16,458 bases of DNA from DATARH01 sp035604035. Lineage in GTDB: Bacteria; Pseudomonadota; Alphaproteobacteria; ATCC43930; CGMCC-115725. Positions 1 to 6,845 of this stretch are shown here, in pieces. Each line of letters starts with the position of its first letter. Position 1 is the stretch's first letter. The translations under genes and the position numbers were made by a program. Location: the NCBI GenBank assembly GCA_035604035.1, contig DATNJF010000115.1:1-16458 (forward strand). The letters run 5' to 3'. The notes under the pieces are model-generated. The model was given only the letters and a program-made list of their open reading frames with translations, ran no database searches and was not told where the DNA came from.

Positions 1-1
1 C

Positions 2-106
2 AAACCGAGTTTCCGCCGAAGCCGGTTCGGCTGGCCTGGCCTCGGCTTGCGCCATCGCTCGCCGCGCAATTACCCGGCCCCGACGATGGTCGGTTTCGCC
101 CGCTAG
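2..106 (+). CDS. Possible 3' end of an upstream gene (partial, unidentified)
   Basis: A plus-strand frame is open from the left edge to a TAG at 104-106 and ends in NYPAPTMVGFAR. By hand count 27 of its 34 sense codons end in G or C, which fits the coding style of this locus. The 54-bp spacing to the next gene is also reasonable. The peptide is arginine-rich and I recognise no domain. A minus-strand start at 55 with a GGCGAG-like site upstream is an alternative reading, and the stretch could also be non-coding. Confidence 0.3.
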   Translation, partial: KPSFRRSRFGWPGLGLRHRSPRNYPAPTMVGFAR

Positions 107-140
107 AAAAGGATTGCCCTCTACCGTTTCTTAAGCTCTC

Positions 141-158
141 CAGCCGAAAATTCGGCTG
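141..158 (+). promoter_or_regulatory. 18-bp near-perfect palindrome abutting a start codon
   Basis: CAGCCGAA-AA-TTCGGCTG has two perfect 8-base arms around two central bases and ends two bases before the ATG at 161. In RNA it could fold as a 7-bp stem (CAGCCGA/TCGGCTG) with a 4-base loop. It fills the place where a Shine-Dalgarno site should be, and no such site is otherwise visible. It may be an operator for a dimeric regulator or a translation-limiting hairpin. There is no T-run, so it is not a standard terminator. Confidence 0.5.
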
Positions 159-160
159 TC

Positions 161-1204
161 ATGAGCATCGCCGTAGACACCGCCGGAAAACGAATTCTCG
201 TTCAGCCGGGACGCAACGCATTTCCCGATATGACCTCGTATATTAGCGAGCATTTCGGGTTCGATTTGCTGCAGCTGAGCGACTACGAAATCCACCGCGC
301 GCAGAGCAAATGGGCGCATTTGCGCGGCCTCATCCGGCAATCCTTCGACTTAATCTGCTCGCTCGGCAGGCTCAAGCGCTGCCGCGTCGTCATCGCCATC
401 GGCCCGATCTCCTATTTGATCAAGCTGCTGAAGCGCCTCCGCCTGATCCGCTACGAGAAATCCTTTTGCCTCGGTTGGCACGTCCGCTCGCCGCGCTGGT
501 TCCCGGTGTTCCGCGCGCTGAGCAAGCTCGATACCGGCGGCGACCATTACATCGTCTTCAGCGAGTGGGAGATCGGCCTCTATCAAGCCAATCTCGGTAT
601 CGACGCCGAGCGCATGCATTTCCTCCCCTACGGCGATTGGTCCGGCTCGGATGCTCCGGCCGATCCGGCAGCGCCCAGTTCCGGTGATGGCGAGTACTAC
701 TTCGCCGGCGGCTACAGCAATCGCGACTACCCCGCGCTGATCGCCGCCTTCCGCAACCTTCCGGCACAACTCCTCATCGTTTGTTCGGCGCTCAACAAGG
801 AATTGGACGCGCTCGACATTCCACCGAACGTCACGATCCTGCGCGACCTACCGGGCGATCAGTTCGACACCTACGTCCGCGACGCCAAGGCCTGCATCAT
901 CCCGTTGAAGCACGATACCGGCGCCTCTGGCCAGAGCGTGATGCTGCGCCTGATGCGCAACCGAAAGGCCATCGTCGCCACCGATTTCGGCAGCGTTCGC
1001 GGCTACATTGTCGATGGCCAATCCGGCCTGCTCATCAAGGACATCGAGCACGATCTGCCCGCTGTGATCGACCGCATCGAACGCGATCCCAAGGCCGCCG
1101 CGGCGATGGGCGAGGCCGCTTACGAGCGCTATTGCCGGTATTTCTCTCTGGCGGCAGGCGGCGAGGCGCTCGGCCGCATTCTCGAGCCGGCGATCGCGGA
1201 ATGA
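161..1204 (+). CDS. GT-B fold glycosyltransferase (GT4-like)
   Basis: The 347-residue protein has no signal peptide or membrane segment. It probably acts at the inner face of the membrane, moving a sugar from a nucleotide-sugar donor onto the lipid-linked repeat unit. The N-terminal half, starting at KRILVQPGRN (10-19), is divergent. The C-terminal half is GT-B-like: a strand and turn at FAGGYSNRDYP (181-191), then GQSVMLRLMRNRKAIVATD (257-275) and YIVDGQSGLLI (282-292). These match the donor-site helix and acceptor-loop arrangement of GT4-type enzymes. ATG 161 was chosen because the conserved-looking protein begins just after it, although there is no Shine-Dalgarno site. The gene is convergent with the secreted-protein gene, 23 bp away. 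The sugar and linkage cannot be read from the sequence. Confidence 0.8.
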   Translation: MSIAVDTAGKRILVQPGRNAFPDMTSYISEHFGFDLLQLSDYEIHRAQSKWAHLRGLIRQSFDLICSLGRLKRCRVVIAIGPISYLIKLLKRLRLIRYEKSFCLGWHVRSPRWFPVFRALSKLDTGGDHYIVFSEWEIGLYQANLGIDAERMHFLPYGDWSGSDAPADPAAPSSGDGEYYFAGGYSNRDYPALIAAFRNLPAQLLIVCSALNKELDALDIPPNVTILRDLPGDQFDTYVRDAKACIIPLKHDTGASGQSVMLRLMRNRKAIVATDFGSVRGYIVDGQSGLLIKDIEHDLPAVIDRIERDPKAAAAMGEAAYERYCRYFSLAAGGEALGRILEPAIAE

Positions 1205-1227
1205 CCGCCGCCACCGTGGCTAGCACC

Positions 1228-1815
1228 CTAGTGGCAGCTCTCGGCGATCTTGCGGGTAGCGGCCGATTTCGGCAGCTGGAAATCGTCGACGAAGACCACG
1301 AACCCCGCTCCGGTCTGCGGGTTCTTCACCGTGGCTCGGCCGGCCCGATTGAAGTCGCCGGTCAGCGTATCGCCATTGGCAATGACGCCGCCCGACAGAA
1401 GTTCGAGGATCGCGTACCCCTGCGGCGTGTTGACAAAGATTTTGTTGCCGCAACCGTCCGCGCGCTCGACCTGGCCGCTGGTGAGGTTGTAGGCGGTTTG
1501 CGACCGGCAGCTCGCGGCGATGCGCACCGTGATCGCGGATTTGTCGAGCCCCCGCTCGTCGACGCTGGCGGTGAAGTGCCGTCCCGATTTGCTTTCGTAA
1601 AACGAGCCGAAGCCGATCCGGTTGATGTCGCCGACGACCGTATCACCGTCAGCAACCGTGTCTTGCTGAGAGGCGATCAAGACCGAATAGCTGTTTTCGA
1701 ACCCGACGAAAATCTTGTCACCGCAACCCTTAGCGCGCAGCACCGTGCCGTCGGCGAGGGCCGGCCCGGTCAGAACAAGAAACACACCGACGATGAGAGC
1801 GGGATTTATCGGCAT
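1228..1815 (-). CDS. Secreted protein built of two tandem domains, function unknown
   Basis: The product has 195 residues. Residues 1-21 look like a Sec signal peptide: a hydrophobic core (ALIVGVFLVLTG) and a PALA-DG cleavage site, although the n-region lacks a positive charge. The mature part consists of two copies of one domain, V25-C103 and V116-C194. They align without gaps, with 34 of 79 positions identical by hand count. Shared blocks are GCG(D/N)KIFV, A(D/N)GDT..GD.NR.G and KSA.T..IA.SC. Each copy has one Cys near each end, suggesting a disulfide per domain in the periplasm or outside. I do not recognise the family. It lies between the glycosyltransferase and the polymerase, pointing away from the latter. 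A role in glycan export or adhesion would be inference from location only. The start has no clear ribosome-binding site. Confidence 0.75.
   Translation of the reverse strand: MPINPALIVGVFLVLTGPALADGTVLRAKGCGDKIFVGFENSYSVLIASQQDTVADGDTVVGDINRIGFGSFYESKSGRHFTASVDERGLDKSAITVRIAASCRSQTAYNLTSGQVERADGCGNKIFVNTPQGYAILELLSGGVIANGDTLTGDFNRAGRATVKNPQTGAGFVVFVDDFQLPKSAATRKIAESCH
1234..1743 (-). repeat. Tandem intragenic duplication encoding the two-domain secreted protein
   Basis: Copy 1 is 1507-1743 and copy 2 is 1234-1470, with a 36-bp linker between them (12 residues, RSQTAYNLTSGQ). The copies are gap-free at protein level at about 43% identity. The duplication is therefore old, not a recent DNA repeat. 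Confidence 0.75.
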
Positions 1816-1892
1816 CGCGGCACCAAGCTGTCACCCGTGCGCGTCAGGCGCAATGCCGTCGCGGCGGCCGCAGGGGCGGACGAGGCCGGGCG

Positions 1893-3212
1893 ATGAACCG
1901 CGCCGCCCGTTTCGCCGAGCGCGGCGCGACCTTCCTGTTTCTCGTCATTTTCGCCGGCATCATGTGGCCGCCCGACACTTATTTCACCGGCGAGTCGCTA
2001 ACCCCGCAGGGCGCGTCGAATATATGGGATTTCATGGAATTCGCGCTGCTGCTGCCGTTCCTGGGGCTCGGCTTCCTCGCCTGCCGGCGCGACCTGCCAC
2101 GTCTTGCGGTCTGGGCCTGGCCGGTGCTGGCGCTGGCGGTTTTCGCCTTTCTCAGCGCTTTCTGGTCGGACGACCCGGCTCTGGTGGTTCGCCGCGCCGG
2201 TACGGTGACGGCGACGACGCTGTTCGGCGTCTATCTGGCCGCGCGCGGTGATTTCAGCGAGCTCGTAGCGAGCTTGGTCAAGGTCTATGCGATTGCGGCG
2301 ATCGCTTCGTTCATCGCGATCGCGCTGTTGCCGCAGGCGGCGACGGTGACGGGCGACTACTACACCCATGCCTGGCGCGGCGCGTTCACCGACAAGAACG
2401 AGCTCGGCATGGCCTGCGCCGAGGCGATCATCCTCTCGGTCTACGCCTATCGCCGCCGCTACGGCCCGCGCTGGCTCGCTGGGCTAACCGTCGCCGCCTT
2501 TCTCGTGCTGCTTTACGGCTCGCAATCGAAGACTCCGATCGTGGTGATGCTCGCGGCGCTCTATGCCGCGTTCCTGGTGCTGGCCTTGCGCCGGCGCAGC
2601 GGCGCGGGCCTCGTCGTCGGCTATGTGTTGCTGATACTTGGCCTGGCCGGAGGAGCGTTGTTGGCGGTCGGCTGGCAGGACGTGCTGGCCGCGCTCGGCC
2701 GCGACCCGACCTTTACCAACCGCACCCGCATCTGGCAGCTCGCGCTCGAATACATCGCGCGTCGGCCATGGTTCGGCTACGGCTATGGCGGGTTCTGGCG
2801 CGCCGACAGCGCCGATGCGAACATTTTCTGGGCCGCGCTCGGCTTCAAGACGCCGCACGCGCATAATAGCTGGCTGGAGTTGGCGCTCGGCGTCGGCATC
2901 GTCGGGGCGGCGATTGCTGCCGTCGCCTGGCTCGCCGCAGTTTACCGCACGCTGCGCGTCGCGACATCTCCGCACGCCGAGCACGTCGCCTTTTGCCTAG
3001 CGCTGCTCACCGGAAGCTTCTTCGAGAATTTGAGCGAGTTCGAGTTCTTCCGGCCGGGCCGGCTGATGTTCGCCCTTTTCGTCGCGGTACTCACTTATCT
3101 TGGCCGTGAATTAGCGTTATTCCGAGCCAGCCGCGCCGACGCGCGGCGGCCGGCGCCTGCGGCCGCTCGCACCATCGCCTACGCGGCAGCCCGCTTTTCG
3201 CCGGTGCGATGA
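1893..3212 (+). CDS. O-antigen ligase / Wzy-type polysaccharide polymerase, multi-pass membrane protein
   Basis: The protein has 439 residues and about ten hydrophobic segments. It resembles the ExoQ/Wzy/O-antigen ligase superfamily, which joins undecaprenyl-linked repeat units at the periplasmic face. Diagnostic stretches are WRGAFTDKNELG (161-172), YGSQSKTP (208-215), GRDPTFTNRTRIW (269-281) followed by RRPWFGYGYGGFW (290-302), and PHAHNSWLELALGVGIVG (321-338). The last is the periplasmic loop entering a transmembrane helix that is typical of Wzy_C proteins. The C-terminal tail (about 405-439) is rich in Arg and Ala and probably cytoplasmic. The ATG is supported by GAGG about 7-8 bases upstream. 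The gene diverges from the secreted-protein gene across 77 bp. A ligase acting on a lipid acceptor cannot be separated from a polymerase by sequence, but the flippase in the same locus favours a polymerase. Confidence 0.85.
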   Translation: MNRAARFAERGATFLFLVIFAGIMWPPDTYFTGESLTPQGASNIWDFMEFALLLPFLGLGFLACRRDLPRLAVWAWPVLALAVFAFLSAFWSDDPALVVRRAGTVTATTLFGVYLAARGDFSELVASLVKVYAIAAIASFIAIALLPQAATVTGDYYTHAWRGAFTDKNELGMACAEAIILSVYAYRRRYGPRWLAGLTVAAFLVLLYGSQSKTPIVVMLAALYAAFLVLALRRRSGAGLVVGYVLLILGLAGGALLAVGWQDVLAALGRDPTFTNRTRIWQLALEYIARRPWFGYGYGGFWRADSADANIFWAALGFKTPHAHNSWLELALGVGIVGAAIAAVAWLAAVYRTLRVATSPHAEHVAFCLALLTGSFFENLSEFEFFRPGRLMFALFVAVLTYLGRELALFRASRADARRPAPAAARTIAYAAARFSPVR

Positions 3213-3503
3213 GCCTGTTGGAACAGCTCCGCCCGCCGGGTTTGCCACGCACCGGTATTCGATCCGCATTTCGCGACGGTTTCCGGCTGCGAGCGCGAGC
3301 GGTTCGGTTTTGGCGCTGGCGAGTGGATCGCCGTCTGGTGGCGCAACAGGGAGACCAAGTAGTCACCAGTGCCGCCAGGGCGAGTATTATTTGCATTCGT
3401 GTCACGCCGTTGAATCTAACAACGCCGTAAATTAACCATAAATCTTGCCCGAATGATCATACTGAAAAGATCGTTAAAATTCACGGTCAAGAGACCGGAC
3501 GAC

Positions 3504-3532
3504 TTGACGTTTTTTGATCAAGATTTTATAAA
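3504..3532 (+). promoter_or_regulatory. Near-consensus sigma-70 promoter for the methyltransferase gene
   Basis: A -35 box TTGACG (3504-3509) is followed after exactly 17 bases by a -10 box TATAAA (3527-3532). Each differs from consensus at one position. It lies in the most AT-rich patch of the window. Transcription should begin near 3539, giving a leader of about 84 bases. Confidence 0.7.
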
Positions 3533-3544
3533 TTTCCTTCGGAT

Positions 3545-3573
3545 TGCGATGCAGAACGAAAGAAAGCATCGCA
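3545..3573 (+). promoter_or_regulatory. Leader hairpin at the predicted 5' end of the methyltransferase transcript
   Basis: TGCGATGC (3545-3552) is the exact reverse complement of GCATCGCA (3566-3573). They give an 8-bp stem with a 13-base, purine-rich loop (AGAACGAAAGAAA). It starts only a few bases after the predicted transcription start, so it could stabilise the RNA or act as an operator. No T-run follows, so it is not an intrinsic terminator. Confidence 0.45.
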
Positions 3574-3610
3574 TCCGCCCGGCACACGCAGGGTGTCGTG
3601 CAAAGAAACG

Positions 3611-3617
3611 AGGGGAG
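3611..3617 (+). promoter_or_regulatory. Ribosome-binding site deciding the methyltransferase start
   Basis: AGGGGAG lies five bases before the ATG at 3623. It favours that start over the in-frame GTG at 3593, which has no such site. Confidence 0.6.
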
Positions 3618-3622
3618 TGGGA

Positions 3623-4423
3623 ATGGCCGGCGCTTTTTCCGATTCAGGGAGCGAAGGTTTCACGACGAAGACGCCCGAACTGGCGATGCTGGGTTCGCCG
3701 CGCTGGGCGACGGTGACGCCGAGCACACGTCTCGCGACGCGGCTGGGTAATCTGCTTCGGCGCGCCGCGGTGCGCTCGAGTACCGCGTGTCGAAACCGGC
3801 GAGCACGCCTATTCCTCGACCGCTTCCGGCCGTCAGCCACCGACGAGATCATCGATCTCGGCGGCGGGAAGGGCGGCTATCTGGCCGGAATCCTGCCTTA
3901 CCGCGGCAATGTCACGATTGCCGATATCGACCCGGCGGTGCTGAAGATCGCCGCGGACACCTACGGCTTCAACACGGTTTGCCTCGACGGCTCGGCAACC
4001 TTCCCGATCGCCGATCGGGAATACGATGTGGTGTTCTGCTCGTCGGTTATCGAGCACATCACCGGCCCGCGCGAGATCATCTTCGATATTCTCGACAGCA
4101 AGCAATTCGCCGTATCGGCTCGCGAGGCGCAGGCCAATTTCGCCGCCGAGATCCGGCGGATCGGCAAGCGCTATTTCGTGCAGACGCCGTACAAATACTT
4201 CCCGGTGGAGCCGCACAGCTTCCTGCCGTTCTTCATCGTTTGGCTGCCGCGCCGCTGGCAAATCAAGCTGCTCGCCTTTACCGGCCGGCATTGGATCAAG
4301 CAGGTCCAGGCCGATTTCCGGCTGCTGACGATCAAGCAGATGCGCGAGCTGTTCCCCGACGCGGAAATCCTGCTCGAACGCTATTGCGGCCTCGTCAAAT
4401 CGATCGTCGCGATCAAGGCGTAG
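3623..4423 (+). CDS. Class I SAM-dependent methyltransferase
   Basis: The 266-residue protein is soluble. The SAM-binding motif I is IIDLGGGKGGY (76-86), the acidic residue at the end of strand 2 is D101 in IADID, and the later strand is YDVVFCSSVIEHI (134-146), as in Methyltransf_11/25-type enzymes. The C-terminal part has FVQTPYKYFPVEPHSFLP (185-202), a stretch common in methyltransferases of bacterial polysaccharide clusters. It probably O-methylates a sugar of the repeat unit or its nucleotide- or lipid-linked precursor, but the acceptor is unknown. Residues 1-70 are basic and carry no recognised domain. The gene has its own promoter and ribosome-binding site and appears monocistronic. 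It converges on the GH10 gene with only 9 bp between stop codons. Confidence 0.8.
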   Translation: MAGAFSDSGSEGFTTKTPELAMLGSPRWATVTPSTRLATRLGNLLRRAAVRSSTACRNRRARLFLDRFRPSATDEIIDLGGGKGGYLAGILPYRGNVTIADIDPAVLKIAADTYGFNTVCLDGSATFPIADREYDVVFCSSVIEHITGPREIIFDILDSKQFAVSAREAQANFAAEIRRIGKRYFVQTPYKYFPVEPHSFLPFFIVWLPRRWQIKLLAFTGRHWIKQVQADFRLLTIKQMRELFPDAEILLERYCGLVKSIVAIKA

Positions 4424-4432
4424 CCGGCGGGT

Positions 4433-5587
4433 TTACCGCTTCCCCGGCGCCTCGGCGTGCAGCACCGAGGCGGCGCGATGGGGCGCGTTGCGCAGCGCTT
4501 CGACCATCGCCCAATAGACCGGCTTCGGGCGATCATCGGCATCGAACGGCAGCGGCCGCGGGCGTAGCCCGTCGGGCCGCTTGGTCCGAGGATCGCCGAC
4601 CGAGATGATCCAGCTCATGCGGTCGCTGACGCCCCAGGTGATCACCGCGCTGACCGCCCGATTGGCGAGGGCCACGTCGAGATAGCGGCGGTAAACGGAG
4701 GCGACCGCTGCATCGCGCGCGGCGATATCGGTGGGCGCGCCGTTGTCGACGCAATCGAGCTCGGTCAGCATGATTTGCAGCCCGCGCGAGGCGATGTCGT
4801 CGAGAAAGCGGCTAAAGGCTTTTTCGTCGAAATGCTGCATATCCTCGTAGAACAGATGGCTCTGCAGCCCGATCGCGTCGAGCGGCACCCCGCGCTTCTT
4901 GAACCCGTCGATCAGCTCGAACATCACCCGCCGTTTCTCGAGCTGGTCCGGCTTCTCCATCTCGATGTCGAACTCGTTGTAGACGAGCAGCGCCTTGGGG
5001 TCGTTGGCGCGTGCCGTGCGATAGGCGATGTCGAGATAGTCGGGCCCGATCCTGTCGAGAAAGACATGCGGCCGCAGCTTATCCGGGCGCGGGGAGGCCA
5101 TGAGGATCGCCTCGTTGACCACGTCCCAGGATTGCACCCGCCCGGCGAAGTGGCGGCAGGTCTCGGCGACATGCGTCTCCAGCGCATCGACCGCGGTCTT
5201 GCGGTCGGGCAGCGCCGCATACCAGGAAGGCGCCCGCTCGCCATAGACGAGCGTGTGGCCACGAAACTTCATGCCGTTGGCGGTCGCCCAATCGTAATCG
5301 GCGTCGACCCCGGTAAAGTCGTGGCGGTCGGGTGTCGGCTGGAGATGGTCCCAGTCCATCCGGCCGTCCACCATAAGGCCGCATTCGCGCGCGCAGACGG
5401 CCTCGTAATCGGCCTCCTCCTTCAATTCCCAGGGGTCGATGTAGCTGCCGTAGAGGAGCCCGCTCTTGGCGGCGATATTGCGCAGCCCAGGCGTCGCTTG
5501 CGCCGGGTCGGTCGCGGCGAAGGCCGATCGGCAGGCGGCGGATGCTGCGGCAGCCAGCAGAATTCGGCGGCGGGTCATCATTACCAT
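4433..5587 (-). CDS. Tat-exported GH10 family glycoside hydrolase (endo-xylanase fold)
   Basis: The protein has 384 residues from ATG 5587. A Tat signal, MTRRRILLAAAASAACRSAFA (twin Arg plus hydrophobic core), covers about residues 4-24. The GH10 barrel follows: RGHTLV (109-114), WDVVNEA (154-160, acid/base E159), QSHL (242-245), LTELD (274-278, nucleophile E276), TWGVSDRMSW (317-326) and KPVYWAM (355-361). The catalytic residues are present. Several substrate-pocket residues expected from xylanases are changed: family E-N-x-M-K-W reads D74-G-R-M-D78-W, and family W-H after GHTLV reads Y115-G116. True xylan as substrate is therefore doubtful. Being last in a glycan operon, it more likely trims, releases or size-controls the cell's own polysaccharide (inference). 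The start codon lies 7 bp past the upstream stop. Confidence 0.85.
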   Translation of the reverse strand: MVMMTRRRILLAAAASAACRSAFAATDPAQATPGLRNIAAKSGLLYGSYIDPWELKEEADYEAVCARECGLMVDGRMDWDHLQPTPDRHDFTGVDADYDWATANGMKFRGHTLVYGERAPSWYAALPDRKTAVDALETHVAETCRHFAGRVQSWDVVNEAILMASPRPDKLRPHVFLDRIGPDYLDIAYRTARANDPKALLVYNEFDIEMEKPDQLEKRRVMFELIDGFKKRGVPLDAIGLQSHLFYEDMQHFDEKAFSRFLDDIASRGLQIMLTELDCVDNGAPTDIAARDAAVASVYRRYLDVALANRAVSAVITWGVSDRMSWIISVGDPRTKRPDGLRPRPLPFDADDRPKPVYWAMVEALRNAPHRAASVLHAEAPGKR

Positions 5588-5591
5588 GCGG

Positions 5592-5596
5592 TCCTC
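5592..5596 (-). promoter_or_regulatory. Ribosome-binding site of the GH10 gene overlapping the upstream stop
   Basis: GAGGA overlaps the TGA of the preceding glycosyltransferase gene and lies four bases before the ATG at 5587. In-frame ATGs at 5581 and 5578 are also possible starts. The site rejects the longer reading from 5677, and the arrangement suggests translational coupling. Confidence 0.55.
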
Positions 5597-6827
5597 ACGT
5601 GCGGTCGGGCTGGGGCCGCGCGACACCCGCCTGGCGGCGCGCCTGCTGGCGTTCGACGGTGATCCGGGTGGCCTCATCGAAGCGCTCGGCCATGCTGTCC
5701 ATGCGCAGCGCCTCGCCTGCCTCCAGCGCCCCTTGCGAGAGCCGCGCCTGCCATTCCGGCGAGTCGGCGAACCGCGCCAGGGTCGTGGTGAATTCGTCGA
5801 AGTCGCCGGCGACGATCAGCCCGCTCTTCTCGTGCTCGATGTATTCGATCTCGGGGCTGTGTGTGTCGAGATCGCGGGTGATCACCGGTGACCCATGGGC
5901 GAAGGCATGGTTGGCGACCAATCCGACCATCCCGGCGACGACGGTGGCGGCACTGACCTTCAAGCAGCGCGCGACCTGGTCGTTGGGTGGCAACGCGCCG
6001 AGGAAATGGATGCCGGGGACATCGGCAGCCTGCGCTTTCAGCTCGGCTTCGCACATGCCAGCGCCGATGATGAGCGCCTCGACGAAACGCTCGGACAGAT
6101 GGTCGCGGTTGATGCGGCGCACCGCCTCGATCAGCTGGTCGACCCGCTTGATCGGGACCAGCCGGCCGATAAAGACAAACACGGCGGAGCCCGGCTGGAG
6201 GCCGAATTCGCGGCGGATGGCAGCCTCGTCCGTGTCGCGCTCGGCATCGTAGAGGCGGAACTGCTCGGTCATGTCGATGGTGTTCTGGACGAAGAAGGTG
6301 CGCTCGCGCGGATAGCCGCTTTCGATCAGCTTTTCGGCGCCGCTCTTGGTGTAGGCGATAAAGCCGTCGGCCAGCTTGGTGAACCACTTCTTGATGGCGG
6401 TGGTGACCCCGATAAGCCGATGCGGCACATCGCTCTCGCGCGAGCCGCGCGGTGGGTGGTAGCCGAAGCCCCAATGCAGCACGGCGATGCCGCGGAACTT
6501 GCAGAGCAGCGCGAGCAGCAGGTTGGAGATGAACTTGCTTTCGGTGGTGATGACGATCGCGTCGTAGCCGCCGGTGAGGATCTCCCACACCACCGGCTGA
6601 TAGATCAACGTCAGCGGGCCGACACGGAATTCATGGTTCTCGACCCGCCGCTGCGGGAACGCGAAGGGCCCCTTGAGCTCCGGCATCCCGACCCAGGAGG
6701 GCGGCGCACCGTGGAAGACGACGTAGTCGAAGCCGCCGCGCTCGGCGAGCAGCTCGTAAAACCGCACCCGGTAATGGGGCAGATATCCATGGTTGAGGAT
6801 CGCGACCTTGCCTCGTGACGAAGGCAT
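5595..6827 (-). CDS. Glycosyltransferase family 4 (GT-B fold)
   Basis: The protein has 410 residues and no signal peptide. The N-terminal acceptor domain begins KVAILNHGYLPHYRVRFYELL (7-27), a Gly-rich loop as in GT4 enzymes. The C-terminal donor domain has VFVFIGRLVPIKRVDQLIEA (216-235), the classical phosphate-binding 'GRL...K' stretch, and GLVANHAFAHGSPVITRD (302-319). These are followed by an acidic helix (PEIEYIEHEKSGLIV, 325-339). It would add one sugar to the lipid-linked unit; sugar and linkage are unknown. ATG 6827 is chosen over an in-frame TTG at 6845 because AAGGAG lies at ideal spacing. The gene follows the flippase gene and precedes the GH10 gene in a tight operon. Confidence 0.88.
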   Translation of the reverse strand: MPSSRGKVAILNHGYLPHYRVRFYELLAERGGFDYVVFHGAPPSWVGMPELKGPFAFPQRRVENHEFRVGPLTLIYQPVVWEILTGGYDAIVITTESKFISNLLLALLCKFRGIAVLHWGFGYHPPRGSRESDVPHRLIGVTTAIKKWFTKLADGFIAYTKSGAEKLIESGYPRERTFFVQNTIDMTEQFRLYDAERDTDEAAIRREFGLQPGSAVFVFIGRLVPIKRVDQLIEAVRRINRDHLSERFVEALIIGAGMCEAELKAQAADVPGIHFLGALPPNDQVARCLKVSAATVVAGMVGLVANHAFAHGSPVITRDLDTHSPEIEYIEHEKSGLIVAGDFDEFTTTLARFADSPEWQARLSQGALEAGEALRMDSMAERFDEATRITVERQQARRQAGVARPQPDRT

Positions 6828-6833
6828 CAGCCT

Positions 6834-6839
6834 CTCCTT
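6834..6839 (-). promoter_or_regulatory. Ribosome-binding site of the GT4 gene
   Basis: AAGGAG is followed by six bases and ATG 6827. It is the best Shine-Dalgarno match noted in the window and decides that start over the TTG at 6845, which overlaps the flippase stop. Confidence 0.65.
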
Positions 6840-6845
6840 CTCCAA

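Larger units (their letters stand above)
3213..3622. other. Long stretch without a convincing gene; two weak small ORFs and a promoter region
   Basis: These 410 bp separate the polymerase from the methyltransferase. The first 210 bp can be read as a 73-codon plus-strand ORF (3209-3430) whose ATG overlaps the polymerase stop. They can also be read as a 104-codon minus-strand ORF (3405-3091) that begins GTG and has a signal-like start, MTRMQIILALAALVTTW. Both become very Arg-rich, lack a Shine-Dalgarno site and lack strong third-position GC bias, so I call neither. From about 3425 the base composition turns clearly AT-rich, unlike the rest of the window. This part holds the promoter and leader hairpin listed separately. 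Confidence 0.6.

Noticed and set aside
1..243. Plus-strand frame 1 open from the left edge into the first glycosyltransferase
   Set aside because: It would overlap the glycosyltransferase by about 80 bp and becomes Arg/His-rich there. The frame ending at 106 has better third-position bias.
1208..1235. GCCAC/GTGGC inverted repeats between the convergent glycosyltransferase and secreted-protein genes
   Set aside because: The position suits a two-way terminator, but the stems are only 4-5 bp and there is no T-run on either strand.
3091..3405. Minus-strand ORF with a signal-peptide-like start (MTRMQIILALAALVTTW)
   Set aside because: It overlaps the polymerase gene antisense by about 120 bp, starts with GTG without a Shine-Dalgarno site and turns into Arg/Pro-rich sequence typical of a shadow frame. 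It could be a decayed small secreted protein.
3209..3430. 73-codon plus-strand ORF overlapping the polymerase stop (ATGA)
   Set aside because: The overlap looks operon-like, but there is no ribosome-binding site, the composition is Arg-rich, coding bias is weak and there is no recognisable domain.
3453..3716. 87-codon ORF beginning in the AT-rich region
   Set aside because: It looks protein-like only because the DNA is AT-rich. It runs across the promoter, leader and the first part of the methyltransferase gene.
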